14,312 bases of DNA from Gemmatimonadota bacterium (GTDB lineage Bacteria > Gemmatimonadota > Gemmatimonadetes > Gemmatimonadales > GWC2-71-9). Each line of letters opens with the position of its first letter. Within the stretch, counting starts at the first letter, position 1. Both the position numbers and the translations under genes were made by a program. The DNA lies in NCBI GenBank assembly GCA_017889745.1, contig JAGGAG010000054.1:1-14312 (forward strand). Reading direction: 5' to 3'. Shown one piece after another: positions 6,567 through 14,283 of this stretch. A model generated the notes under the pieces. It had not been told where the DNA came from and ran no database searches. It worked only from the letters and a program-made list of their open reading frames with translations.

Positions 6567-7049
6567 TCAGAACGGGAGGTCGTCGTCGGCACTGTCCAGC
6601 GCGTCGGGGAAGTCGTCGAACGACTCCTCCTTGCCCTTGGACGCCCCGGCGGGAGCGCCTGCGGCCGCCTTGGCCGGCGCGAAGCTCTCCGATCCCTGGC
6701 CGCCGCGGCCACCCAGCAGGATCAGCTCGTTGCCCCGGATCTCCGTGGTATAGCGCGTCTGGCCTTCCTTGTCCTGCCAGGAGCGGTACTCGATGCTGCC
6801 CTCGACGTAGATCTTGTCTCCCTTGCGGCAGTACTTCTCGGCGATGTCGGCCAGCTTCGAGTAGTTCGAGTTCCAGAAGATGACGCGATGCCACTCCGTC
6901 TTCTCCTGCATCTGGCCATCCTGCCCCTTCCACTGGCGGCTGGTCGCGACGGAGAGCGTGGCGACACGGCCGCCGTTCTGGGTGCTGCGAACTTCGGGGT
7001 CTGCCCCGAGGTTGCCGATCAGGGTGACTTTGTTGAGACTGCGGCTCAC
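6567..7049 (-). CDS. ssb: Single-stranded DNA-binding protein Ssb
   Basis: A 160-residue protein that coats single-stranded DNA in replication, repair and recombination. The OB-fold covers about 4-112, opening with LNKVTLIGNLGADPEVR, with WHRVIFWN at 53-60 and KGDKIYVEGSIEYRSWQDKEG in the middle. A low-complexity Gly/Ala-rich linker (about 113-145) leads to the acidic tip DDDLPF, the conserved peptide that recruits partner proteins. The start is the GTG at 7049, with GGAGG 5 bases upstream; an earlier in-frame GTG at 7061 would overlap that site and add only four residues. The gene lies 105 bases after rimI, in a leader with an AT-rich island (about 7122-7134) that may hold its promoter. Confidence 0.96.
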   Translation of the reverse strand: MSRSLNKVTLIGNLGADPEVRSTQNGGRVATLSVATSRQWKGQDGQMQEKTEWHRVIFWNSNYSKLADIAEKYCRKGDKIYVEGSIEYRSWQDKEGQTRYTTEIRGNELILLGGRGGQGSESFAPAKAAAGAPAGASKGKEESFDDFPDALDSADDDLPF

Positions 7050-7054
7050 GGGTG

Positions 7055-7059
7055 CCTCC
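7055..7059 (-). promoter_or_regulatory. Shine-Dalgarno of ssb
   Basis: GGAGG on the minus strand, 5 bases before the GTG at 7049. It fixes this GTG rather than the in-frame GTG at 7061 as the ssb start. Confidence 0.75.
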
Positions 7060-7154
7060 ACGGTACAAGAGTTCGAGCAACACGGTGGACGTCACCCATG
7101 GTATGCCCTGGGCCCGTCCCGGAATTTACCAATTAGCCGCCGGGGACACCGAAG

Positions 7155-7655
7155 CTACGCCAGGCCGGTGAAGCCGAGCCGCAGCACCAGCGCATCCTCC
7201 CGCGGGTTCCGATAGTAGTCGGATCGCACGCCCACGGGACGGAATCCCGACGCCCGGTACAACTCGATCGCCGGCGAGTTCGACGCGCGAACCTCGAGGA
7301 AGACCTCCTCCGCGCCCCGCTCACCCAGCGTCCGCAGTCCCTCCCGCAGCAGCGCGGTGGCAATGCCGCTGCGCCGCTGGCCGGGGTCGACCGCGAGGTT
7401 CAGGACCTCGCCCGAACCGGCAACGTCCCTGCCGATAAGATAGCCCGCGATCCTCCCGCCGGCGTCTGCCACGAGGCCGAAGGTCCACGGTGTCTCCAGT
7501 GCCTCGCGGAACGACGACTCGGCCCAGGGATCCCCGAAGCAGGCGCGTTCCAGCGCCACGAGCGCCGGCGCGTCAGCCACCACCGCGCGACGGATGCGGT
7601 AGGGCGCGCCCGTGCCGGGCTTCCCAGAGGGCTTGGGCTTCTGCGGGACGGCCAT
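7155..7655 (-). CDS. rimI: RimI-type GNAT N-acetyltransferase
   Basis: A 166-residue acetyl-CoA-dependent N-acetyltransferase related to RimI, which acetylates the N-terminus of ribosomal protein S18. The GNAT fold starts at about residue 19 (YRIRRAVVADAPALVALERACF). The acetyl-CoA-binding motif A is LNLAVDPGQRRSGIATALL (85-103), with the Q/RxxGxG/A pattern as QRRSGIA. EEVFLEVRASNSPAIELYRASGF (116-138) is the RimI hallmark stretch. The first 18 residues are Pro/Lys/Gly-rich and probably disordered. The ATG at 7655 lies inside tsaB, giving an 83-base overlap in another frame; no alternative start keeps the first strand intact. The tsaB-rimI pairing is common. The exact substrate is inferred. 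Confidence 0.9.
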   Translation of the reverse strand: MAVPQKPKPSGKPGTGAPYRIRRAVVADAPALVALERACFGDPWAESSFREALETPWTFGLVADAGGRIAGYLIGRDVAGSGEVLNLAVDPGQRRSGIATALLREGLRTLGERGAEEVFLEVRASNSPAIELYRASGFRPVGVRSDYYRNPREDALVLRLGFTGLA

Positions 7656-8280
7656 AGTCCGGTTCCCATGCGAGCGGATCGGCGACACGATGCGCGCCCC
7701 CCGGTCGGTCGACAAGGTCGAGCATCCAGCGCGCATCGACATGATGCGCGAGGTCGAGGTACGGCGCCCAGCCGGCGAACATCGCCGCCGTCGACGCAGG
7801 CAACTCGCCAATGACGGCATCGGGACGGGGCAGCGCTGCCCGCAGGCTGGCGGGGGTCCGCGCCTCGAGTGGAAGGATCGTCTCGATACCGCCGGGCAGC
7901 CAGAGCCAGGCGCCGGCGTAGCACTGGCCACGCAGAGCGTCCGACAACCCCACTGTGATGCGCCCCGGGGCCGACCCCACGATCGCGCGCGTGAGGAGCG
8001 ATGGTACAGTCCAGAACTCCACACCGCTCGCCACCACGAGGGCCTTGCCCACCGCCGCCCCCACCCGGAGCCCCGTGAAACTGCCGGGACCATCCGCGAT
8101 GACCACGGAGGTGATCGCGTCACGCGACACCCCCGCCCTCGAGAGCAGCCGGTCGATGGCCGGCAGCAGGGCCGCCGCGTGCTGCCGGGCGCCGTCGACT
8201 GCCTCGTGGATCGCACCGGTGGAGCTGCGGCCAAGTGCCACCGACAACCGGCTGGTCGCGGTATCGATCGCGAGGCGCAT
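7573..8280 (-). CDS. tsaB: tRNA threonylcarbamoyladenosine biosynthesis protein TsaB
   Basis: A 235-residue ASKHA-fold protein that partners TsaD and TsaE in making t6A at position 37 of ANN-decoding tRNAs. It opens with MRLAIDTATSRLSVAL. HAAALLPAIDRLL (34-46) and the signature DGPGSFTGLRVG (63-74) are the TsaB hallmarks. The C-terminus has EPDYGRPAEAQ and RHGRALP, matching the usual end of the family. The ATG at 8280 shares its A with the tsaE stop (TGATG), so translation is likely coupled. A longer frame to 8379 would lie inside tsaE and adds unrelated sequence. The 3' end overlaps rimI by 83 bases. tsaD and tsaC are not in the window. Confidence 0.93.
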   Translation of the reverse strand: MRLAIDTATSRLSVALGRSSTGAIHEAVDGARQHAAALLPAIDRLLSRAGVSRDAITSVVIADGPGSFTGLRVGAAVGKALVVASGVEFWTVPSLLTRAIVGSAPGRITVGLSDALRGQCYAGAWLWLPGGIETILPLEARTPASLRAALPRPDAVIGELPASTAAMFAGWAPYLDLAHHVDARWMLDLVDRPGGAHRVADPLAWEPDYGRPAEAQALWEARHGRALPHPSRGGG

Positions 8281-8687
8281 CAGCCGACGTCCAGGCCGCG
8301 CACCGCCGGGTCGGACCGGTGAGACAATTGCATACGCAGCGTCGCTGCCGGCGCCCAGCCGGCCGCGCGCTCGGGCCACTCAATGAGCAGCGCGTCACCT
8401 TCCGCGGCAAGACCCTCCCAGTCCACGTCGGCCGACTCCTCAGGGCGCTTCAGCCGGTAGCAGTCGAGGTGGAACACCGGGCCCCGCCTGCCGGCATAGC
8501 GGTGCACCAGCGCGTACGTCGGACTGGATGCTGGCTCCGTCACCCCGAGCCCGCGTGCGATCGCCCGGGCCATGGTGGTCTTTCCCGCGCCCAGTTCGCC
8601 CTGCAGGTACACCACTGCTCCGGGTGCCAGCGCCTTGCCCATGCGCTCGCCTTCCAGGACCAGCTCCGCCTCGGTCAGCACGCGCAC
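8280..8687 (-). CDS. tsaE: tRNA t6A biosynthesis ATPase TsaE
   Basis: A 135-residue P-loop ATPase that drives turnover of the TsaB-TsaD complex in t6A synthesis. Walker A is GELGAGKT (30-37). It is followed by ASSPTYALVHRY (53-64), FHLDCYRL (73-80) and LIEWPER (101-107), all typical of TsaE. The GTG at 8687 begins directly after the uvrB stop with no gap; a second in-frame GTG at 8681 is possible. The gene overlaps tsaB by one base. Length is slightly below the E. coli protein (153). With tsaB and rimI it forms a compact tRNA-modification and protein-acetylation group appended to uvrB. Confidence 0.94.
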   Translation of the reverse strand: MRVLTEAELVLEGERMGKALAPGAVVYLQGELGAGKTTMARAIARGLGVTEPASSPTYALVHRYAGRRGPVFHLDCYRLKRPEESADVDWEGLAAEGDALLIEWPERAAGWAPAATLRMQLSHRSDPAVRGLDVG

Positions 8688-10748
8688 CTATCGCCGGCCC
8701 CGGCGCTGGCGCACGGCGGTACCGCCCCCGCTGCGCCGGACATTGGGCGCGCCCATGGCCCGGAGTTCGTTCAGCTGGTCGCGCAGGAGGGCCGCCTCCT
8801 CGAACTCCAGGTTGGCCGAGGCTTCACGCATGCGCCGCTCGAGCTGCTCCATGAACTTCTCGCGCTGCTTCGGGTCGTGCGGATCGACGTACATCTCGGT
8901 GCGCCCCGGCTCGGGCTTGACCCGCTCGGTGCGCGCATCGGCGACGTGGGTGGACAGCCGGACTTCCTCGAGCGATTTCACGATCGACTGCGGCGTGATG
9001 TCGTGCTCCATATTGTACGCACGCTGGATGGCACGGCGCCGGTCCATCTCGGCCAGGGCGCGCTCCATCGACCCGGTCACGCGGTCGGCATACAGGATGC
9101 CGAGCCCGTGCACGTTGCGCGCGGCGCGCCCGATCGTCTGCACAATCGAGCGATCGGAGCGGAGGAAACCCTCCTGGTCCGCGTCGAGGATCGCCACCAG
9201 CGACACCTCGGGCAAGTCGAGGCCCTCGCGCAGCAAGTTGATGCCGACGAGTACGTCGAAGTCGCCCAGCCGGAGGCCGCGGAGGATTTCCATGCGCTCG
9301 ATGGCGTCGATGTCGGAGTGGAGGTAGCGCACCCGGACGCCGGCCTGCTGCAGGTAGTCCGTCAGGTCCTCGGACATCCGCTTGGTGAGCGTAGTGACGA
9401 GGACGCGCTCATGGGCCCTGACCCGTTCGCGGATCTCGTGCAGCAGGTCGTCCACCTGCCCCTTCACCGGGCGCACCTCCACCTCCGGATCGACGAGGCC
9501 GGTGGGCCGGATGATCTGCTCCACGATCACGCCGCCCGACAGGCGCAGCTCCTGCTCGCCCGGTGTGGCCGAGACGTTGATCATCTGCGGCACCAGGCCC
9601 ATGAACTCGTCGAACTGCAAGGGACGGTTGTCGAGCGCCGATGGCAGGCGGAAGCCGTACTCGACCAGCGTCGTCTTGCGGGCACGATCGCCGTTGAACA
9701 TGCCGCCGATCTGTGGCAGCGACACGTGCGATTCGTCCACGATGACGAGGTAATCCTCGGGGAAATAATCGAGCAGGCACGCCGGCCGTTCGCCCGGCAG
9801 GCGGCCGGTGAGGTGCCGGGAGTAGTTCTCGATGCCGGCGCACGTGCCCACTTCGAGCAGCATCTCGAGGTCGAAGCTGGTGCGCGACTCGAGCCGCTGG
9901 GCCTCGAGCAGCTTGCCGGCGGTCCTTAGCTCGAGGAGCCGTTCCGCCAGTTCCGACCGGATCGCCTTGACGGCCCGCTCGACCGTGGCGCGCTGGGTGA
10001 CGAAATGCCGGGCGGGGTAGATGGCACACTGATCGAGCACGGCAATCGTGTTCCCGGTGAGCGGATCGATGCGGCTGATGCGCTCAACGGTGTCGCCCCA
10101 GAGCTCGATGCGGTACGCCTGCTCCATGTAGGCCGGGTGGATCTCGATGGAATCCCCGCGCACGCGGAAGGTGCCCTGCTCGAAGGCGGCGTCATTCCGC
10201 CCGTACTGGATGCGCACGAGGTCGGCAAGGATCGCGTCGCGACCCCGCTCCTCGCCGGTCTTCACCGTGACCATCAGCCGGCGGTACTCCACCGGATCAC
10301 CAAGGCCGTAGATCGCGCTCACCGTGGCGACGATGACCACGTCCTCCCGCTCCATGAGGCTCGACGTGGCGCGAAGGCGCAGCGACTCGATGTCCTGGTT
10401 GATCGACGCGTCCTTCTCGATGTACACGTCGGTGGCCGGGACGTACGCCTCGGGCTGGTAGTAGTCGTAGTACGACACGAAGTACTCGACAGCGTTGGCC
10501 GGGAGGAACTGCCGGAGCTCGCCGTAGAGCTGGGCCGCCAGCGTCTTGTTGTGGGAGAGCACGAGCGTCGGCTTGCCGTAGTTGGCGAGCATGTGCGCCA
10601 GCGTCAGGGTCTTGCCGGATCCGGTGACACCGAGGAGCGTCTGGTACCTGTCGCCGCGCAGGAGCCCCGCCGTAAGCTCGGCGATGGCCTTGGGCTGGTC
10701 TCCTGCTGGCTCAAACGGGGCGACAACCTGAAAGGGAGTGCGCGGCAT
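8688..10748 (-). CDS. uvrB: Excinuclease ABC subunit UvrB
   Basis: A 686-residue damage-verification helicase of nucleotide excision repair, working with UvrA and UvrC. Walker A is GVTGSGKT (40-47). The beta-hairpin that clamps DNA is at about 91-115 (VSYYDYYQPEAYVP). The DEAD-like box is VIVDESHVSLPQIGGM. Helicase motifs V and VI are GINLLREGLDLPEVSLVAILDADQEGF and RSIVQTIGRAARN. A UVR domain for UvrC/UvrA contact covers about 628-664, followed by a short basic tail. Full length for the family. The ATG at 10748 agrees with the family start (FQVVAPFEPAGDQPKAI) but has no ribosome binding site close by; the nearest, AAGGAGG at 10786-10792, is 37 bases away and overlaps the stop of the EVE gene. 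Confidence 0.97.
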   Translation of the reverse strand: MPRTPFQVVAPFEPAGDQPKAIAELTAGLLRGDRYQTLLGVTGSGKTLTLAHMLANYGKPTLVLSHNKTLAAQLYGELRQFLPANAVEYFVSYYDYYQPEAYVPATDVYIEKDASINQDIESLRLRATSSLMEREDVVIVATVSAIYGLGDPVEYRRLMVTVKTGEERGRDAILADLVRIQYGRNDAAFEQGTFRVRGDSIEIHPAYMEQAYRIELWGDTVERISRIDPLTGNTIAVLDQCAIYPARHFVTQRATVERAVKAIRSELAERLLELRTAGKLLEAQRLESRTSFDLEMLLEVGTCAGIENYSRHLTGRLPGERPACLLDYFPEDYLVIVDESHVSLPQIGGMFNGDRARKTTLVEYGFRLPSALDNRPLQFDEFMGLVPQMINVSATPGEQELRLSGGVIVEQIIRPTGLVDPEVEVRPVKGQVDDLLHEIRERVRAHERVLVTTLTKRMSEDLTDYLQQAGVRVRYLHSDIDAIERMEILRGLRLGDFDVLVGINLLREGLDLPEVSLVAILDADQEGFLRSDRSIVQTIGRAARNVHGLGILYADRVTGSMERALAEMDRRRAIQRAYNMEHDITPQSIVKSLEEVRLSTHVADARTERVKPEPGRTEMYVDPHDPKQREKFMEQLERRMREASANLEFEEAALLRDQLNELRAMGAPNVRRSGGGTAVRQRRGRR

Positions 10749-10791
10749 CGGGGCAAGATAACGGGATTCGGCCTTTGTTCGGTAGCCTCCT

Positions 10792-11196
10792 TCACGTCCC
10801 CATTTTCAGCAGCCGCTGCCACAGGGCCGCCGGTACGGGCACCACGGAGAGCCGGCCCTGGCGCACGAGCGCCAGGTCGGCAAACGCGGGATCGGCCTTG
10901 ATCGCCTTGAGCGTCACGGGCGTGTGCATCGGCTTGCCCGCCTCGAGGTCCACCACGACGAGCTTCGGGTCCTGCTGCTTCGGATCGGGATATGCTGCCT
11001 TCGCCACCCGGGCATGACCCACCGCAGCCTTCTCGTCGCCGGTGTGGTAGATCAGCACGTCGTCACCGACGGCCATCTCGCGGAGGTTCCTGAGCGCCAC
11101 CGGGTTGGACACGCCATCCCAGACAGCACGTCCCGCCTTCTGCAGGTCCGCAAACGAGTACGTGGATGGTTCGGTCTTGAGGATCCAGTAGGCCAT
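10792..11196 (-). CDS. EVE-domain protein
   Basis: A 134-residue cytoplasmic protein made of one EVE (PUA-like) domain. Family features are YWILKTEPSTYSFADLQ (3-19), WDGVSNPVALRNLREM (26-41), VLIYHTGDEKAAVGHARVAK (47-66) and the end LVRQGRLSVVPV (110-121). EVE domains have an aromatic pocket and are thought to read modified bases in DNA or RNA; the eukaryotic relative THYN1 binds modified cytosines. No nuclease or methyltransferase is attached, so the cellular role is open. The ATG is one base after the rel stop (TGAcATG), and uvrB follows 43 bases on, so it probably shares their transcript. That context suggests a link to repair or stress, but the gene may simply be a passenger. Confidence 0.93.
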   Translation of the reverse strand: MAYWILKTEPSTYSFADLQKAGRAVWDGVSNPVALRNLREMAVGDDVLIYHTGDEKAAVGHARVAKAAYPDPKQQDPKLVVVDLEAGKPMHTPVTLKAIKADPAFADLALVRQGRLSVVPVPAALWQRLLKMGT

Positions 11197-11197
11197 G

Positions 11198-13387
11198 TCA
11201 GGCTGTCGACCTGGACGCGCCAGACTGTCCTTCCTCGTGACGGTCCACCTGCTGGACGCCCTTCACGCGGCGCATCGCCTTCATGACCTTCTCGAGGTGC
11301 GGCAGGTTGTCCACCTCGATGAAGACGTTCCCGAAGACGGCGCCATCCCGGGTGTTGATGTCGGCGGCCTTGATGTTCGTGCCCGAGGCGCTCACCGCCT
11401 GCATCAGGTCGGCATAAAGGCCGCGCCGGTCGTTGCCGTTCACGTCGAGGCGCACCACGAACGATTCGCCGGTGGTCTCATGCCAGTCGATTTCCACGCG
11501 GCGGTCATCGGCCGACAGCGTGAGCAGGTTGGGGCAGTCGGAGCGGTGAATCGAGATCCCCCTGCCCTGCGTCACGTAGCCCACGACCTTGTCGCCCGGT
11601 ACCGGCTGGCAGCACTGGGCGTAGCGTACCATGAGCCCGTCCACACCCTGGATCTTGATGCCGCGCCCCAGCCGGATGCGGTCGATGACGCGCCCGAACA
11701 CCGTGGGCTTGGGCTCCTGCAGTTCGTCGATCGGCGCATCGGGGAACAGCGCCCGGACCACCTGGCCGATGGCCACGTCTCCGCGTCCGATGGCGATGGT
11801 GAGTCCGCGGGCGTCGGCCAGCGAGAGCGCCGCCGCCGCGCGCTCCATCCGGGCCTCGTCCGCGCCGCTCAGCCGCCGCTTCTTGAGTTCGCGCTCGAGG
11901 ATCTCCTGGCCGAGCTGCAGGCTGACGGTCTCCTCCTCATGCTTGATCCACTGCTTGATCTTGTGCCGTGCTCGCGCCGTCCGCACGTGGTTGAGCCAGT
12001 CGCGGCTGGGCTTCGCGGACGGGCCCGTGAGAATCTCGACCGTGTCGCCGTTCTTGAGCTCGCGGTGCAGCGGCGCGATCCGGCCGTTGATCTTCGCTCC
12101 CTGGCACTTCTCCCCGACCTTGGTATGGACGTGGTAGCCGAAGTCGATGGGGGTGGCCCCCTTGGGCAGCTGCTTTACGTCGCCCTGCGGCGTAAAGACG
12201 AAGATCTCGTCCTGGTAGAGGTCGACCTTGAGGAACTCGAGGAACTCCTCCGGGCTGTGCGTGTCCTGCTGCAGCTCGAGGAGCTGGCGGAACCAGCCCA
12301 GGTGCTCGGCGACCTCGTCGGTGCTTCCATCAGTCTTGTAGATCCAGTGGGCCGCGATACCGTACTCGGCGGTGCGGTGCATCTCCTGGGTGCGGATCTG
12401 CACCTCGAAGAGCTGGCCGCCGGGGCCGAAGATGGTGGTGTGCAGCGACTGGTACCCGTTGGACTTGGGGCTCGCGATGTAGTCCTTGATCCGCTCCTGC
12501 AGCGGTGTCCAGTTGTGATGGATGATGCCGAGCGCGTGATAGCATTCCGGCACGGTCTTCACGATGACTCGCAGCGCCATGAGGTCGTAGATCTCATCGA
12601 ACCCCTTGTTGCGGCGCTTCATCTTCTGGAAGATCGACCAGAGATGCTTGGGGCGTCCGGTAATGTCGAAACTCTCGATGCCGGCGCGGCGCAACTCGTA
12701 CTCGAGCGGCGTGCGCAGCTTGAGGATCAGCTGCTCCCGCGCCGCCTTCTTGGACGACACCTGCACGACCAGTGCCCGGAAGTCCTCGGGTTCCAGGAAC
12801 TTGAAGGCCAGGTCCTCGAGTTCCGCCTTGATGCGCGCCATGCCGAAGCGATGGGCCAGTGGCGCGTAGATCTCGCGGGTTTCGAGCGCGATCCTCTGGC
12901 GCTTTTCCGGGCTGAGCGCCTCCAGCGTGCGCATGTTGTGCAGCCGGTCGCACAACTTGATGATGATGACGCGCGCGTCCTTCGCGATCGACAGCAGCAG
13001 CTTCCGGTAGTTCTCCACCTGTTCCTCGGCCGAGGAACGGAAAGTGAGGTGGGAGATCTTGGTCAGCCCGTCCACGATGCTCGCGATCTCGCCGCCGAAC
13101 TCGCGGGCGATGTCCTCCACCCGCACGTCCGAATCCTCGACGACGTCGTGCAACAAGGCCGCTGCGATCGAGGTCGTGTCGAGCAACTGCTCCGCCAGGA
13201 TCTGCGCCACGGCGATACTGTGCGAGATGAAGTCCTCGCCCGACATGCGCTTCTGGCCCCGGTGCGCGGCCGCGCTGAAGCGGAGCGCCCGGTCGAGCAG
13301 CTCGAGATCGAGCCGGTCGCGGTGCGGCTCCAGCAGCCGCCGGAGTTCCGGCGACGCTACGGCGAGATCGGGGCGTGTGACGGTCAC
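11198..13387 (-). CDS. rel: Bifunctional (p)ppGpp synthetase/hydrolase, RelA/SpoT family
   Basis: A 729-residue long RSH enzyme that makes and degrades the alarmone (p)ppGpp. The HD hydrolase domain spans about 40-195, with SHSIAVA, HDVVED (His80-Asp81, Glu84-Asp85) and KLCDRLHNMRT (144-154), all intact. The synthetase domain covers about 235-350, with GRPKHLWSIFQKM, YDLMALRVIV and KSNGYQSLHTT. RIKD at 299-302 fits the RxKD motif of bifunctional enzymes rather than the EXDD of RelA-only forms. TGS lies at about 393-455; a Cys-Cys and HRSDC zinc-finger-type region and a C-terminal ACT domain follow. The GTG at 13387 has GGGAG 8 bases upstream; a TTG extension to 13450 looks non-coding. radC lies 84 bases upstream, and the EVE gene follows by one base. 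Confidence 0.95.
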   Translation of the reverse strand: MTVTRPDLAVASPELRRLLEPHRDRLDLELLDRALRFSAAAHRGQKRMSGEDFISHSIAVAQILAEQLLDTTSIAAALLHDVVEDSDVRVEDIAREFGGEIASIVDGLTKISHLTFRSSAEEQVENYRKLLLSIAKDARVIIIKLCDRLHNMRTLEALSPEKRQRIALETREIYAPLAHRFGMARIKAELEDLAFKFLEPEDFRALVVQVSSKKAAREQLILKLRTPLEYELRRAGIESFDITGRPKHLWSIFQKMKRRNKGFDEIYDLMALRVIVKTVPECYHALGIIHHNWTPLQERIKDYIASPKSNGYQSLHTTIFGPGGQLFEVQIRTQEMHRTAEYGIAAHWIYKTDGSTDEVAEHLGWFRQLLELQQDTHSPEEFLEFLKVDLYQDEIFVFTPQGDVKQLPKGATPIDFGYHVHTKVGEKCQGAKINGRIAPLHRELKNGDTVEILTGPSAKPSRDWLNHVRTARARHKIKQWIKHEEETVSLQLGQEILERELKKRRLSGADEARMERAAAALSLADARGLTIAIGRGDVAIGQVVRALFPDAPIDELQEPKPTVFGRVIDRIRLGRGIKIQGVDGLMVRYAQCCQPVPGDKVVGYVTQGRGISIHRSDCPNLLTLSADDRRVEIDWHETTGESFVVRLDVNGNDRRGLYADLMQAVSASGTNIKAADINTRDGAVFGNVFIEVDNLPHLEKVMKAMRRVKGVQQVDRHEEGQSGASRSTA

Positions 13388-13471
13388 GGCGCTGGCTCCC
13401 GGGTGTAAAATCCCAGCATGTAGGATGCTGCAACGCAGAGGCCGGGGCAAGCGCCGGGGGGCGACGAAGCG
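13388..13471. promoter_or_regulatory. radC-rel intergenic region with a small inverted repeat
   Basis: These 84 bases separate radC from rel. They hold GGGAG (13396-13400), the likely rel ribosome binding site, and an inverted repeat CAGCAT-N5-ATGCTG at 13414-13430. A TTTTACAC stretch on the minus strand (13403-13410) is a possible -10-type sequence. No clear -35 or terminator is present, so rel could be read through from radC or from its own promoter. Confidence 0.35.
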
Positions 13472-14155
13472 CTAGAGCAGCCCGCCCTGGGCGAACGAGA
13501 CCCAGCGGTCGCCGGCCAGGATGACGTGGTCGTATACCGGGAGGTCCAGCAACTGTCCGGCGGCCACGAGCTGCCGGGTCACGGCGCGATCCTCGGCGGA
13601 TGGCGTCGGGTCACCGCTCGGGTGGTTGTGCACGACGATGATGCCGGCCGCGGCCTCGGCGATGGCGGGCCGGAAGACCTCGCGCGGGTGCACCAGGGAG
13701 CTGTTCAGGATGCCGCGGGTGACCAGCACTTCGCGGAGTACCTGGGACTGGGTATCCAGGGCCAGCAGGTGGAACTCCTCGACGCTGAGGTCGCGGAGCC
13801 GCGGGGCGAAGATCCGGACCACGTCTTCCGGTTCGCGGATGCGCACGACGGGAGGCCGTTCCTCCTGGGCCAGCCGCAGCCCAAGTTCGAAGGCCGCAAG
13901 GAGACGGGCCGCCTTGGTGGGGCCAATGCCTCCCTGCCGCTGCCACTCGGATGCGGGACGCGTGGCCAGCCGGCGCAGTGATCCGCCGCCGCTGCTGAGC
14001 AGCGACCGGGATGTCGTGAGGACGTCGCCGAGGCGCGTGCCGGTGCCCAACAGGATCGCGAGCAGCTCGGGTGTTGCCAGGGCGGCCGCACCGAGCGCCC
14101 ACAAGCGCTCGCGAGGGCGGTCGGCGGAAGGGAGTGATTCGAGGACGGCGGACAT
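13472..14155 (-). CDS. radC: RadC family protein (JAMM/MPN+ domain)
   Basis: A 227-residue member of the RadC (YicR) family, close to E. coli RadC (222). The N-terminal part (about 1-95) is a UPF0758-type helix-hairpin-helix region with ERLWALGAAALATPELLAILLGTG and GIGPTKAARLLAAFEL. The C-terminal JAMM domain has Glu127 in VEEFHLLALD and the metal site HNHPSGDPTPSAED (His176, His178, Asp189), so the zinc ligands are complete. Despite the name, a role in recombination repair is not established; a metal-dependent hydrolase is predicted. The ATG at 14155 gives the family start MSAVLESLPSADRPRERL; the open frame continues to 14272 but shows no family sequence. No good Shine-Dalgarno is visible. 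A TATCCT hexamer 5 bases before the ATG hints at a leaderless mRNA. Confidence 0.93.
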   Translation of the reverse strand: MSAVLESLPSADRPRERLWALGAAALATPELLAILLGTGTRLGDVLTTSRSLLSSGGGSLRRLATRPASEWQRQGGIGPTKAARLLAAFELGLRLAQEERPPVVRIREPEDVVRIFAPRLRDLSVEEFHLLALDTQSQVLREVLVTRGILNSSLVHPREVFRPAIAEAAAGIIVVHNHPSGDPTPSAEDRAVTRQLVAAGQLLDLPVYDHVILAGDRWVSFAQGGLL

Positions 14156-14283
14156 GGAACAGGATAGGAATTCATCCGCGCGCCGGCGTACCCGGATCAC
14201 GCTGACCGGAGCGCAACGGCGACGGGTGTAGGTTCTTGCAGGACGGGACGCCTGTCGCACGAACCCAACCAACCGGGAACCTC
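14156..14283. promoter_or_regulatory. Divergent intergenic region between radC and a plus-strand gene
   Basis: These 128 bases lie between the minus-strand radC and an apparent plus-strand start at 14284, so promoters for both directions are expected here. I see no clear -35/-10 pair for either direction. The TATCCT close to radC is the only candidate hexamer noted. Confidence 0.35.

Noticed and set aside
7155..8234. A 359-codon form of rimI extended upstream
   Set aside because: The first 193 residues are the wrong frame of tsaB, Arg/Ser/Pro-rich and unlike any GNAT protein. The ATG at 7655 directly precedes the acetyltransferase domain.
8235..9929. A 564-codon plus-strand open frame opposite tsaE and uvrB
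   Set aside because: Composition-driven shadow of uvrB; no recognisable domain, and it crosses real gene boundaries.
11195..13408. A 737-codon open frame on the plus strand, antisense to nearly all of rel
   Set aside because: In high-GC DNA the strand opposite a real gene often lacks stops. The translation is low-complexity (Leu, Asp, Val, Arg and His rich) with no family motif, while the minus strand encodes a complete RSH enzyme.
13388..13450. A TTG start that would extend rel by 21 residues
   Set aside because: The added residues resemble no RSH N-terminus, and GGGAG fits the GTG at 13387.
13441..13462. GCCGGGG repeat after radC as a hairpin
   Set aside because: The two copies are direct rather than inverted, so they do not form a stem.
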